A DNA stretch of 13,773 bases. Source: an uncultured Clostridia bacterium (GTDB taxonomy: Bacteria; Bacillota; Clostridia; Oscillospirales; Ruminococcaceae). Position 1 is the first letter of the stretch. The number at the start of each line of letters is the position of its first letter. Of this stretch, positions 5,950 through 13,714 are shown piece by piece. Where the stretch lies: the NCBI GenBank assembly GCA_946535685.1, contig CAMNDR010000002.1, positions 1-13,773 of the forward strand, given 5' to 3'. Under the pieces are notes generated by a model, which did not search any database, was not told where the DNA came from, and saw only the letters and a list, made by a program, of their open reading frames with translations. The translations under genes were made by a program, and so were the position numbers.

Positions 5950-8340
5950 TTAGTCTAATGTTACGGGGTGAATCTGCCAGATCTCCTCGGCGTACTGTGC
6001 GATGGTTCTGTCAGAGCTGAACTTGCCGGCGTGGCAGATGTTGTGCCACTGCTTCCGGGCGAAGGCAAGGCGGTCGGCCTTGTAATCCTTCAGCGCTTCG
6101 AGCTTCTTGTCGCAGTAGCTCTGCAGATCGCCGATCACATAGTAATGATCCGGCGCATGCCAGCTTGCGCCCTCGGTCAGGGCATCGTACAGCTCGCGGA
6201 TGTCATCGTTGTCGCCGAAGGTGCCGTCCATGAGCGTCTGCACGACCTTGCGGATCCTGTCATTCTCTGCCAGCACACGGCGGCTGTCATACTCCGGTAC
6301 GATCTCCTTGAGTTCCTCGACTCTTGCGCCGAAGATATAGTTGTTCTCCTCGCCTGCTTCCTGCACGATCTCGACATTGGCGCCGTCATAGGTGCCGAGC
6401 GTTACCGCACCGTTGAGCATGAGCTTCATGTTGCCTGTGCCGGATGCCTCTGTACCGGCTGTGGAGATCTGCTCGGAGATATCCGCCGCAGCCACGAGCT
6501 TTTCGGCATAGGAAACATTGTAATCCGCCACGAAGAAGACCTTGATCTTGTCATTGACCTCCGGATCGGCGGCGATCATGTCTGCAATGGAGTTGATATA
6601 CTTGATGATGGCCTTGGCACGCTTGTAGCCAGGTGCCGCCTTTGCGCCGAAGAGAAAGGTCACAGCCGGCAGCTCGTTCCTGTCGATCGAGCCGTCCTTG
6701 ATGCCGTAGTAGAGATAGAGGATCGAGAAAGCATTCAGGAGCTGACGCTTGTATTCATGCAGGCGCTTGATCTGGATGTCAAATACCGCATTGTCGGCAT
6801 CGAAGAATGCAGCGCACTGCACGTCGTTCTCAAAGCGCTCCGGTTCTCTTGCGAAGATATTCGCCACAAGCTGGCGCTTTTTCTCGGTCTTGATGTCCAT
6901 GAAGCGCTTCATCACGGTCTCGCTCTCGGTGTACTTGTCAAGCTCCTTGAGCAGGTCAAGGTTGGTCGTCCATGCATCGGAGCCGAGCAGATCTGTGAGC
7001 AGCGCAGACAGCTCCCGGTTGCACAGCGCCAGCCAGCGGCGCTGGGTGATGCCGTTGGTCTTGTTCTGGAAGCGCTCCGGATAGTACTTGTACCAGGATG
7101 CAAGCGCCGTATCCTTGAGGATCTGCGTGTGGATCTCGGCAACGCCGTTGACGAAGCTGCCCATGAAAATGGCCATGTGCGCCATGTGGATCATGTTGTC
7201 CTGCACGATGCGCATGCTCTGGATCTCGTCCTTTTCGGCACCCTTTGCATAGAGCTCGGCAATGAGCATCTCATGCAGCCGCAGGATGATCTGGTACACC
7301 TCCGGCAGCAGCTCCTTTACGAGCGGCGCCCACCATTTTTCGAGCGCTTCTGCCATAATGGTGTGGTTTGTGTAGCGGAAGACCTTCCGTGCGGTCTCTG
7401 CGGCATCCTCGAAGGAAATGCCCTCGTTCATCAGCAGGCGGATCAGCTCCGGGATGGAGATGACCGGATGCGTGTCATTGAGCTGCACGGTGAGCTCCTC
7501 GGCAAGGTTCTCGTAGGTGCCGTAGTCCTCGAAGTGCTTCTTCAGCAGATCCTGCAGGGAAGCGGAGCAGAAGAAGTACTGCTGCTGCAGACGGAGCTTC
7601 TTGCCCTCGTTGGTGTCATCGTTCGGATAGAGGCAGCGGGAGATATTCTCCGCATAGATCTGCTCAGCGCATGCCTCAAGGTAGTTCTGCTGGTTGAAGG
7701 TCTGAAAATCAAATTCCTGCACCGGCTCCGCCTGCCACAGACGCAGCGTGCTGATGTGCTTAGTGCCGTAGCCGATGACGGGCATGTCATAGGGCACCGC
7801 CTTCACGGTCATATTGCTGAATGTCACAAGCACGGTGTCCTCATCCCGGCGCACGCTCCAGGCATCGCCGTATTTTGTCCAGTTGTCGGCTGTCTCACAC
7901 TGGAAGCCGTCCCGGATCTCCTGCTTGAACAGGCCGTATTTATAGCGGATGCCATAGCCGTCGAGCGGCAGATCCAGCGTTGCGGCACTGTCCAGGAAGC
8001 ATGCAGCAAGTCTGCCGAGACCGCCGTTGCCAAGCGCAGCATCCTCGATCTCCTCCAGGACAGAAAGGGTGGTGCCCAGCTCATTGAGCGCCTTCTCGAC
8101 CTCGTCATAGATCCCTAAGCACAGCAGATTGTTGAAGATGCTGCGGCCCATGAGAAATTCCATCGAGAAATAGCAGGCGTGGCGGGTATTGCGGTGTGCC
8201 GCGCGGGAATCCTCCCAGTCCTCAGTCATCAGGTTCATGACCATGTCACCGATGGCGTTGTGCAGCTCCTGCGGGGTGAAATTCTCCGGCAGGGTGGCTT
8301 TCAGATAATTCAGAAACGTGTCCTTCGTATAATTCAACAT
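5950..8340 (-). CDS. glgP: Glycogen/maltodextrin (alpha-glucan) phosphorylase, GT35
   Basis: This cytoplasmic enzyme cleaves terminal alpha-1,4 glucose from glycogen or maltodextrin with phosphate, giving glucose-1-phosphate. The 796 residues match the full family length. Visible landmarks are ACYFSMEFLMGRS (55-67), EDAALGNGGLGRLAACFLDS (99-118), VQLNDTHPVISIPELIRLL (285-303), KTNGITQRRWL (427-437), DIQIKRLHEYKRQLLN (521-536) and the pyridoxal-phosphate site EASGTGNMKLMLNG with Lys639. The start at 8340 has AAGGAGGA 9 nt upstream, within the end of malQ, and lies only 2 nt after the malQ stop, so the two are translationally coupled. MalQ makes longer alpha-glucans that this enzyme then shortens. 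Sequence alone does not settle whether the preferred substrate is glycogen or maltodextrin. Confidence 0.95.
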   Translation of the reverse strand: MLNYTKDTFLNYLKATLPENFTPQELHNAIGDMVMNLMTEDWEDSRAAHRNTRHACYFSMEFLMGRSIFNNLLCLGIYDEVEKALNELGTTLSVLEEIEDAALGNGGLGRLAACFLDSAATLDLPLDGYGIRYKYGLFKQEIRDGFQCETADNWTKYGDAWSVRRDEDTVLVTFSNMTVKAVPYDMPVIGYGTKHISTLRLWQAEPVQEFDFQTFNQQNYLEACAEQIYAENISRCLYPNDDTNEGKKLRLQQQYFFCSASLQDLLKKHFEDYGTYENLAEELTVQLNDTHPVISIPELIRLLMNEGISFEDAAETARKVFRYTNHTIMAEALEKWWAPLVKELLPEVYQIILRLHEMLIAELYAKGAEKDEIQSMRIVQDNMIHMAHMAIFMGSFVNGVAEIHTQILKDTALASWYKYYPERFQNKTNGITQRRWLALCNRELSALLTDLLGSDAWTTNLDLLKELDKYTESETVMKRFMDIKTEKKRQLVANIFAREPERFENDVQCAAFFDADNAVFDIQIKRLHEYKRQLLNAFSILYLYYGIKDGSIDRNELPAVTFLFGAKAAPGYKRAKAIIKYINSIADMIAADPEVNDKIKVFFVADYNVSYAEKLVAAADISEQISTAGTEASGTGNMKLMLNGAVTLGTYDGANVEIVQEAGEENNYIFGARVEELKEIVPEYDSRRVLAENDRIRKVVQTLMDGTFGDNDDIRELYDALTEGASWHAPDHYYVIGDLQSYCDKKLEALKDYKADRLAFARKQWHNICHAGKFSSDRTIAQYAEEIWQIHPVTLD

Positions 8341-8342
8341 GA

Positions 8343-10076
8343 TCAGGATTCCTCCTTAGCTTCTGGTTTCTTTCTTCTGGTATAGCGGCGCTTCGGCTTT
8401 TCCGCAGGCGCATCAGCCGCCTTTCTGCGTCCCCGCCGCTTCGGTGCGGGTGCAGGCGGTTCCTCCGGTGCAGCCGGAGCTTCTGCTGCCGTCACAGCGG
8501 GCACAGCGGCCTTTGCGGCAGCGGGTCTGCGGCCGCGTCTGGGCTTTTCTTCCGGTTCCGGAACCGGAACGGTCTTTTCTGCCTCAGGCGCTTCTTCTTT
8601 CACAGCTCTGCCATAGGTGCGGTTGAGTTTGCGGATGGCCTTTGCAAGCTCGGGGGTAAAGTCCTCGGTCTCGGTGCGGTACATCCAGTTGCCGCCGAGC
8701 GTGGAGGGCGTGTTCATGCGGCCGGATCTGTCCTCATGCAGGAAATCCTGCATCTGTGCCACGGCAAGCTCTGCGATGCTCTGCCAGCAGGCAGCGACCA
8801 TCTCGTCCGGGATCTGTGATTTCTTGCAGCGCAGATAGGCCTTGGCATACTTGACCGTCTTCTTGTCCGCTGCTTCGAGCCAGCCCTGCAGGGTCTCGTT
8901 GTCATGCGTGCCGGTATAGGCAACACAGTGCGGGGTCTTGAAATTGTGCGGCAGATGCTCATTCTCCGGATCGGAGTCAAAGCCGAACTGCAGCACCTTC
9001 ATGCCCGGATAGCCCACAGCATCCAGCATTTTCCGCACACCCGGCGTGATGAAGCCTAAGTCCTCGGCAATGATATGCAGATCACCGAGTGCTCTGTTTG
9101 CAGCCACAAACAGCGCCTTATTCGGCCCCTTGCGCCATTTTCCCTGCACGGCATCCGTATTGCCGTAGGGGATGGTGTAATAGCTCTCAAAGCCCCGGAA
9201 ATGGTCGATCCGGATGATATCATAGAGCGTTGCCGCATATTTCAGGCGGGAGATCCACCATGCATAGCCGGTTTTCTTGTGGTAGTCCCAGTCATAGAGC
9301 GGATTGCCCCAGAGCTGTCCCTTGGGTGCAAAGCAGTCCGGCGGACATCCTGCGACCTCGATCGGGCGCTTTTCCTTGTCGAGGGCAAAGAGCTCCGGTG
9401 AGCACCAGACATCGGCGCTGTCGTAGGAGACATAGATCGGCATATCACCGATGATCTCGACATGCTTGCTGTTGGCGTAGGCCTTCAGCTCGCTCCACTG
9501 TCTGGCAAAGATGAACTGGATGAAGCTGTAGAGCTCGATCTCGTCGGCAAGGCGCTTTTCTGCTTCCTCGACCGCCTTTTTGTCACGCATCGCAAGCGGT
9601 GTTTCCCACTCGTACCAGGGCGTTCCGCCGTGCTCTGCCTTGAGTGCCATGAAGAGGGCATAGTCCTTGAGCCATGACTTGTTGGCATTCTTAAAGCCGG
9701 TGAAGCCCCGCAGCGGCTTTTCCCTGAACCGTGCAAAGGCTCTGCGCAGCACGGTGATATTGCTGCGGTAGAGCAGCTCGTAGTCGATCTTCTCCGGGCT
9801 TCTCTGCCAGAGCATGGACGCATAGTCCTCCCGGGTGAGCAGCCCCTGGGATTCGAGCTTGACGAAGTCGATGAAGTACGGATTTCCTGCATAGACCGAG
9901 AAGCTCTGGTAAGGCGAATCACCGTAGCTGGTCGGGGAGAGCGGCAGGATCTGCCAGCAGGCAGTCTCGCTCATGTGCAGAAAATCGACAAAATCGTAGG
10001 CTGCTTTTCCCATCCGGCCGATGCCGTAACGGGATGGCAGACTGGAAATATGCAGTAAAATGCCGCTTTTTCTCAT
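8343..10076 (-). CDS. malQ: 4-alpha-glucanotransferase (amylomaltase, GH77) with basic C-terminal tail
   Basis: The enzyme moves alpha-1,4-glucan segments between maltodextrins and releases glucose. The GH77 core covers residues 1-492: GILLHISSLPSRYGIG at the start, SYGDSPYQSFSVYAGNPYFI (50-69), the nucleophile in IIRIDHFRGF (Asp291), the acid/base in IIAEDLGFITPGV (Glu338), and the HDN motif (His391-Asn393). GNWMYR near 462 marks the end of the core. Residues 493-577 are an unusual Ala/Pro/Glu/Lys/Arg-rich tail with KPRRGRRP, KRRGRRK and KPKRRYTRRKK clusters. The total of 577 residues exceeds the roughly 500 usual for the family by about the tail's length. The ATG at 10076 follows AGGAGG by 5 nt and starts the conserved fold; the open frame further upstream crosses the promoter. 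It heads the operon with glgP. Confidence 0.93.
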   Translation of the reverse strand: MRKSGILLHISSLPSRYGIGRMGKAAYDFVDFLHMSETACWQILPLSPTSYGDSPYQSFSVYAGNPYFIDFVKLESQGLLTREDYASMLWQRSPEKIDYELLYRSNITVLRRAFARFREKPLRGFTGFKNANKSWLKDYALFMALKAEHGGTPWYEWETPLAMRDKKAVEEAEKRLADEIELYSFIQFIFARQWSELKAYANSKHVEIIGDMPIYVSYDSADVWCSPELFALDKEKRPIEVAGCPPDCFAPKGQLWGNPLYDWDYHKKTGYAWWISRLKYAATLYDIIRIDHFRGFESYYTIPYGNTDAVQGKWRKGPNKALFVAANRALGDLHIIAEDLGFITPGVRKMLDAVGYPGMKVLQFGFDSDPENEHLPHNFKTPHCVAYTGTHDNETLQGWLEAADKKTVKYAKAYLRCKKSQIPDEMVAACWQSIAELAVAQMQDFLHEDRSGRMNTPSTLGGNWMYRTETEDFTPELAKAIRKLNRTYGRAVKEEAPEAEKTVPVPEPEEKPRRGRRPAAAKAAVPAVTAAEAPAAPEEPPAPAPKRRGRRKAADAPAEKPKRRYTRRKKPEAKEES

Positions 10077-10098
10077 AATGGCCTCCTGTTTCAACGTA

Positions 10099-10114
10099 TG
10101 CCCGCATGCGGGCA
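10099..10114. promoter_or_regulatory. 16-bp perfect palindrome in the malQ 5' leader (candidate operator)
   Basis: TGCCCGCATGCGGGCA is a perfect palindrome lying between the malQ -10 box and its ribosome binding site, about 10 nt past the expected transcription start. It could be a repressor operator or a small RNA hairpin. No T-run follows it in the malQ direction. Confidence 0.5.
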
Positions 10115-10130
10115 CAATAATACACTTTAT

Positions 10131-10159
10131 ATTATAGCATATTTTGCAGTTTGATACAA
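10131..10159 (-). promoter_or_regulatory. Predicted malQ-glgP promoter
   Basis: On the minus strand, TATAAT (10136-10131) is preceded by TGC, an extended -10 element. A weak -35 (TTGTAT, 10159-10154) lies 17 bp upstream. The -10 box is consensus and the predicted start gives a leader of about 45 nt. This is the only good minus-strand promoter seen upstream of the malQ-to-lipoprotein gene series. Confidence 0.65.
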
Positions 10160-10260
10160 GCGATTTCAGGATTTTTTGGCGAATTGTTGCATTTTTATAT
10201 CTGCTTTCTGTGCATCCCACAACTTTTTCAATTTTTTTGCATCTTTTTTAACAAATCTTC

Positions 10261-10289
10261 TTGACAAATTTTATGGAATATGGTATAGT
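10261..10289 (+). promoter_or_regulatory. Predicted promoter of the GH5 cellulase gene
   Basis: A consensus -35 TTGACA (10261-10266) lies 17 bp before TATAGT (10284-10289), in an AT-rich stretch that contrasts with the GC-rich genes. The expected start near 10296 leaves a leader of about 30 nt containing AAGGAGAG (10311-10318). The match to a housekeeping sigma promoter suggests strong expression. Confidence 0.8.
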
Positions 10290-10325
10290 AAAGGTACTAT
10301 ATAACTATTGAAGGAGAGATATGCA

Positions 10326-12632
10326 ATGCGTACAATTAAAAAAGTCATCTCCGCTGTCACAGCGAGCGCATTATCGCTCACAATGGCAGCAAGCAGTATG
10401 GTGGGTTCCCTGCCTGTTACTGTCACCGCCGCCGACAAGACCGCCATTGAGATCGTAGACGATATGGGTCTCGGCTGGAACCTCGGCAACACCTTTGATG
10501 CCTGGAACGTGACCTGGACGAAGGAGACATGGACAGGCTGGGGCAACGATATGCCCTCTGCTGACCTGTTCAAGGCGCTGAAGGCATCGGGCATCAGCTC
10601 TGTCCGCATCCCTGTCACCTGGTACCAGCACACCAACAGCAGCACCTTCGACATTGACGATGACTACCTCGCCCGTATCAAGACGGTCGTGGATTATGCC
10701 CGTGATGCAGATATGTATGTCATCATCAACATGCACTGGGACTGGGAGTCTAAGGGTTCCCTCTGGCTGAACAAGGGACTGGATGCACTTCCGCAGTTCA
10801 ATGCCATGTGGAAGGAGATCGCCACCTACTTCAAGAGCTATGACGAGCACCTGGTCTTTGAGGACATGAACGAGGTCGCCTGGCAGAGCAACATTTACGG
10901 CCCCTATACCGACGACAGCTACAACACGCTGAACAAGCTCAATTCTGAGTTCGTTTCCAATGTCCGTGCGACCGGCGGCAACAATGCCAACCGTCTGCTG
11001 CTCCTGGCGGGTGCGAATACCGATCTGGACAACACCTGCAACAGCAAGTTTGTGGTACCGAATGACAATATGGTGGCAGTTTCCATCCACTACTACCGTC
11101 CGTCCACCTTCACCGTGGCAGAGCCGGGTGCTTCCTATGGCTACAGCAGCACATGGGGCTCCACGGCAGAGGTCAATGCGGTCTACAACGACTTCTCAAG
11201 AATGAAGTCCTTCTTCGTGGACAAGGGTGTTCCGGTCATCCTCGGTGAGTCCGGCGTTGCCAATGCCGGCAAGTTCAACCGTGACAAGGAGTCCATCCGC
11301 AAGTTCATCAAGACTGTGGACAGCACGGCCATGAACACCAGCGGCATCACTGCGTTCCTTTGGGACGACAGCGGCCACGGCGACCTGAACTATTTTAACA
11401 GAAATACCCTCGAGTGGTTTGATCCTGAGATCGGAAATATCATCCACGAGGTCTCCGGCGGTACCGGCGAAGGCCCGACTTACCAGACCAAGAACCGCGT
11501 CACGCTCAAATTCAAGGATCTGGAAACGGATGAGGGCGGCTATGTGATCGACCTGACACCGTATGGCGCACAGGATGCCACGCTTACCTCTGTGATTATC
11601 AACGGCGCAGTCAAGGGCGGCGATTTTGTCGGCTATGGCCTGGGCTTTGAGGCAGCGAAGGACGGCACGGCTGGTTCCTGGTGCTCCGAAACGGTGCAGC
11701 TTACCTCTTCGGATACTTCCGCTTCTGCCGTACTGGACGGCAAGGGCGAGGATGACAAGGGCAATACCTATGCGTATGAGCTCGCCATGAAGTACCTGCA
11801 GGTACAGCAGTGGTGGGCAGACGGCGATGCGACCTGCGACCTCGACAGCATCACGCTCGTATTTGACAAGGAGATCTCTGTTGTGGACACCGGCGAGGAG
11901 GATCCGACAGATCCCGATCCCACAGAGCCTGCAACGGATCCTGCAACAGATCCTGCTACAGAGCCTACGACCGAGCCCGTGACCGTGGAACCCAAGGACT
12001 GGGATGTCTGGGCAGGCTATCAGTATGCCGGCAACAAGCTGGGCAAGAAGTACGGTGTCATGGTGGACGGCTCCGGTACGTACACCATCGAGATCCCGGA
12101 GGTCGGCACAACAATGGCCGGCGATATGATCCTGTATCTCGACTCCAAGATCAATATTTATGATTATGCAATCAATGAGGAAAGCGACGGCCTGAAGGAC
12201 GGCACGCTGGACATCAAGATCGACTCTATCAAGGTAGACGGCAAGGAAATTACCTACACGCCGTCTAAGAACTGCGTGACCACCGATGACAAGGGTCAGA
12301 ATCTGCGTATTAACATTGTCAATCCGTATTTCGGTGATGGTATCGAGGATATTGACCCGAACATCACCGTTGAGGAAGGCATGAGCATCACCTTCACCAT
12401 CAAGATGGACAAGGAAGGCAGCACCGGCGACATTTCCTACGGCGACGTGGACTGTGACGGCAAGGTCGGCATCCTGGATGTCATCACGCTGAACAAGAAC
12501 CTGATGGTCAATGAGGCTATCACTGACGAAGGCCGAAAGAATGCAGACGTTGACAACAGCGGCAGCATCGACGAGGTGGATGCACTGAACATCCTCAAGG
12601 CAGTCGTTGAGCTGACAACACTTCCTGTATAA
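10326..12632 (+). CDS. Secreted cellulosomal endo-beta-glucanase: GH5 (subfamily 4-like) - CBM80-like - linker - unknown module - dockerin
   Basis: The 768-residue modular enzyme hydrolyses internal beta-1,4 bonds in cellulose or mixed beta-glucans outside the cell. In order: signal peptide (1-36, cleavage near VTAADK); GH5 domain (about 37-376) with GLGWNLGNTFDAW, Arg94, INMHWDW (His137), FEDMNEV (acid/base Glu183), SIHYY (His255) and ILGESG (nucleophile Glu308); a beta-rich module (about 390-517) with Trp452 and a tandem WW (496-497) that recalls the Trp trio of CBM80; a Thr/Pro/Asp/Glu linker (about 522-557); an unrecognised beta-rich module (about 558-694); and a dockerin (705-763). The dockerin has two calcium loops, GDVDCDGKVGILDV and ADVDNSGSIDEVDA, each followed by a helix. 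The start at 10326 has AAGGAGAG upstream and begins the signal peptide. It is monocistronic, with its own promoter and terminator. GH5 and dockerin are certain; CBM80 is a probable assignment. Confidence 0.95.
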   Translation: MRTIKKVISAVTASALSLTMAASSMVGSLPVTVTAADKTAIEIVDDMGLGWNLGNTFDAWNVTWTKETWTGWGNDMPSADLFKALKASGISSVRIPVTWYQHTNSSTFDIDDDYLARIKTVVDYARDADMYVIINMHWDWESKGSLWLNKGLDALPQFNAMWKEIATYFKSYDEHLVFEDMNEVAWQSNIYGPYTDDSYNTLNKLNSEFVSNVRATGGNNANRLLLLAGANTDLDNTCNSKFVVPNDNMVAVSIHYYRPSTFTVAEPGASYGYSSTWGSTAEVNAVYNDFSRMKSFFVDKGVPVILGESGVANAGKFNRDKESIRKFIKTVDSTAMNTSGITAFLWDDSGHGDLNYFNRNTLEWFDPEIGNIIHEVSGGTGEGPTYQTKNRVTLKFKDLETDEGGYVIDLTPYGAQDATLTSVIINGAVKGGDFVGYGLGFEAAKDGTAGSWCSETVQLTSSDTSASAVLDGKGEDDKGNTYAYELAMKYLQVQQWWADGDATCDLDSITLVFDKEISVVDTGEEDPTDPDPTEPATDPATDPATEPTTEPVTVEPKDWDVWAGYQYAGNKLGKKYGVMVDGSGTYTIEIPEVGTTMAGDMILYLDSKINIYDYAINEESDGLKDGTLDIKIDSIKVDGKEITYTPSKNCVTTDDKGQNLRINIVNPYFGDGIEDIDPNITVEEGMSITFTIKMDKEGSTGDISYGDVDCDGKVGILDVITLNKNLMVNEAITDEGRKNADVDNSGSIDEVDALNILKAVVELTTLPV
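11889..11996 (+). repeat. Degenerate Thr/Pro/Asp/Glu linker repeat within the cellulase
   Basis: Short imperfect repeats of the type ACAGATCCTGC / ACAGAGCCT encode TDPATDPATEPTTEP between the first and second accessory modules. This is a typical flexible linker of modular secreted glycosidases. Confidence 0.75.
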
Positions 12633-12648
12633 GCACGTTTGATGCACA

Positions 12649-12687
12649 CAGGCAGATACCTCCTCCGAGGCATCTGCCTGTTTTTTT
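12649..12687 (+). terminator. Intrinsic terminator of the cellulase gene
   Basis: A 14-position stem with one mismatch (12649-12662 with 12667-12680; outer arms CAGGCAGAT and ATCTGCCTG) has loop CTCC and is followed by TTTTTTT (12681-12687). It starts 17 nt after the stop codon. Confidence 0.92.
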
Positions 12688-12710
12688 GCGCAGACACCGC
12701 AGAAAGCCAC

Positions 12711-12739
12711 TTGACATCCGGCGGAAAACATGGTATAAT
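12711..12739 (+). promoter_or_regulatory. Consensus promoter of tRNA-Leu
   Basis: TTGACA (12711-12716), a 17-bp spacer and TATAAT (12734-12739) form a perfect consensus housekeeping promoter ending 16 nt before the mature tRNA. This fits high stable-RNA expression. Confidence 0.9.
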
Positions 12740-12755
12740 AAATATCTGTAGAGCT

Positions 12756-12839
12756 GCCGCTGTGGTGGAATTGGCAGACACAAGGGACTTAAAATCCCTC
12801 GGCGTAAAACCCGTACCGGTTCGATCCCGGTCAGCGGCA
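12756..12839 (+). tRNA. tRNA-Leu (anticodon UAA)
   Basis: The gene is 84 nt. The acceptor stem is GCCGCTG (12756-12762) with CAGCGGC (12832-12838) and discriminator A at 12839. The anticodon stem AGGGA/TCCCT encloses loop CTTAAAA, giving anticodon TAA, which reads UUA. A long variable arm (CGGCGTAAAACCCGT) of the class II type and the T arm ACCGG-TTCGATC-CCGGT are present. CCA is not encoded and must be added after transcription. Confidence 0.97.
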
Positions 12840-12844
12840 TCGCA

Positions 12845-12887
12845 AAAACCCGCAGGCTTCCGACGAGAAAGCCTGCGGGTTTTGTTT
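12845..12887. terminator. Bidirectional terminator between tRNA-Leu and pnuC
   Basis: A 15-bp stem (12845-12859 with 12869-12883, core CCCGCAGGC/GCCTGCGGG) has a 9-nt loop and A/T flanks that give TTTTGTTT on the plus strand and TTTTT on the minus strand. It starts 5 nt after the tRNA and ends just beside the pnuC stop, so it can serve both genes. Confidence 0.9.
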
Positions 12888-12888
12888 G

Positions 12889-13581
12889 TCAGGAAGGCTT
12901 TGCCTGCCGCTGCTTCATCCTCTTCCAGCTAAAGAAGCTGTAGATATCGTTGACCAGAAATACCGCAAAGCACACGACCACGGACAGATAGCGCCCATCC
13001 GTCAGGCTTGCAAGGCTCCACAGAACGATCAGGACAATGTCGTTCGCAGCATAGGCGACTGCATAGAACGGATTGCGCCGGAAGGTCAGATAGACGGCGA
13101 GAAAGCTCGTTGCGACGGACAGCGTGCTCGGCAGGAGATTGGCCGTGTGAAACGCCCGCAGGATGAAGTAAAATCCCACCGTCACTCCGGCGGTCAGGAC
13201 AAACAGAAACACGGTCTCTGCTTTGCGGATGCTTCCGACGGTGACTTCGGCATGATTGCCGTTATACGGGTTCCGGAGCCATGCGATCAGCGCAAAGACA
13301 GCCATCGGCATGGTCATGCCGAGATAGGTGATCATCTCTCCGTAATAGGAAAATGTATAGGAGATGATCCCGTACAGCAGACTGAACAGGATCGCAAGCA
13401 CCTGTCCGAGCGGATTGCCCTTGGCATTGAGGATCAGATAATCCACGCCGATCAGCGATGCGCTGAGCGTCAGATAATGCTGTCTGTCAAACAGAAGAAA
13501 CGAGAGCAGCACAGCAGCGGTGGAGCTGCCCCAGAGCAGGAGCTCTCCCTTTGAAAAATACGTTGTGATGCGTCTGAGCAT
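12889..13581 (-). CDS. pnuC: PnuC-family vitamin transporter, probably for nicotinamide riboside
   Basis: This 230-residue integral membrane protein has about seven hydrophobic segments and ends in a basic tail. PnuC landmarks are SASLIGVDYLILNAKGNPLGQ (about 40-60, the conserved region near the first repeat), GMTMPMAVFALIAWLRNP, a mid-protein YAANDIVLIVLWSL (177-190), and the C-terminal FLVNDIYSFFSWKRM (208-222). The family mediates facilitated uptake of vitamin precursors that are trapped inside by phosphorylation. Relatives transport thiamine or riboflavin, so nicotinamide riboside is the likely but not the only substrate. The nadBC genes some 7 kb away are in the same pathway. The ATG at 13581 has GGAGGG 9 nt upstream. 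It is preceded by its own promoter and a leader containing a terminator, so expression is probably controlled by attenuation. Confidence 0.88.
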   Translation of the reverse strand: MLRRITTYFSKGELLLWGSSTAAVLLSFLLFDRQHYLTLSASLIGVDYLILNAKGNPLGQVLAILFSLLYGIISYTFSYYGEMITYLGMTMPMAVFALIAWLRNPYNGNHAEVTVGSIRKAETVFLFVLTAGVTVGFYFILRAFHTANLLPSTLSVATSFLAVYLTFRRNPFYAVAYAANDIVLIVLWSLASLTDGRYLSVVVCFAVFLVNDIYSFFSWKRMKQRQAKPS

Positions 13582-13596
13582 CTTACCGATCCCTCC

Positions 13597-13656
13597 AAAA
13601 AAAGCATCTGTCTACACACATCTTCTGAGACCTAACGATGTGTGAACAGATGCTTT
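13597..13656 (-). terminator. Terminator hairpin in the pnuC leader (candidate attenuator)
   Basis: Read on the minus strand, AAAGCATCTGT (13656-13646) pairs with ACAGATGCTTT (13611-13601), and an inner CACACATC/GATGTGTG stem continues it. The 3' side runs into TTTTTTT (13603-13597). The T-run directly abuts the GGAGGG ribosome site of pnuC (13596-13591), so every pnuC transcript from the upstream promoter must read through it. Confidence 0.88.
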
Positions 13657-13714
13657 TCGCATATTCTACCCGGTGGCAGTAACTATAGGCACCACCAGCT
13701 ATGTGCGGTGTTAC
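13657..13714 (-). promoter_or_regulatory. Structured 5' leader of pnuC, candidate riboswitch or other RNA sensor
   Basis: Between the promoter and the terminator hairpin lie about 58 nt with several possible pairings: GTAAC (13714-13710) with GTTAC (13683-13679), GGTGG (13696-13692) with CCACC (13676-13672), and ATGC (13663-13660 side) with GCAT inside the terminator's 5' arm, which would compete with termination. I cannot match it from memory to a known riboswitch consensus. Its position before pnuC makes NAD or a related vitamin the obvious candidate ligand. Confidence 0.5.

Noticed and set aside
5968..8118. Long plus-strand open frame opposite glgP
   Set aside because: This is an antisense shadow of a fully conserved phosphorylase gene; its composition is that of a mirrored frame.
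10077..10220. N-terminal extension of malQ upstream of 10076
   Set aside because: It crosses the predicted promoter and palindrome, has no family similarity, and AGGAGG sits properly before 10076.
11196..12731. Long minus-strand open frame opposite the cellulase
   Set aside because: This is an antisense shadow that also runs through the cellulase terminator; no supporting signals.
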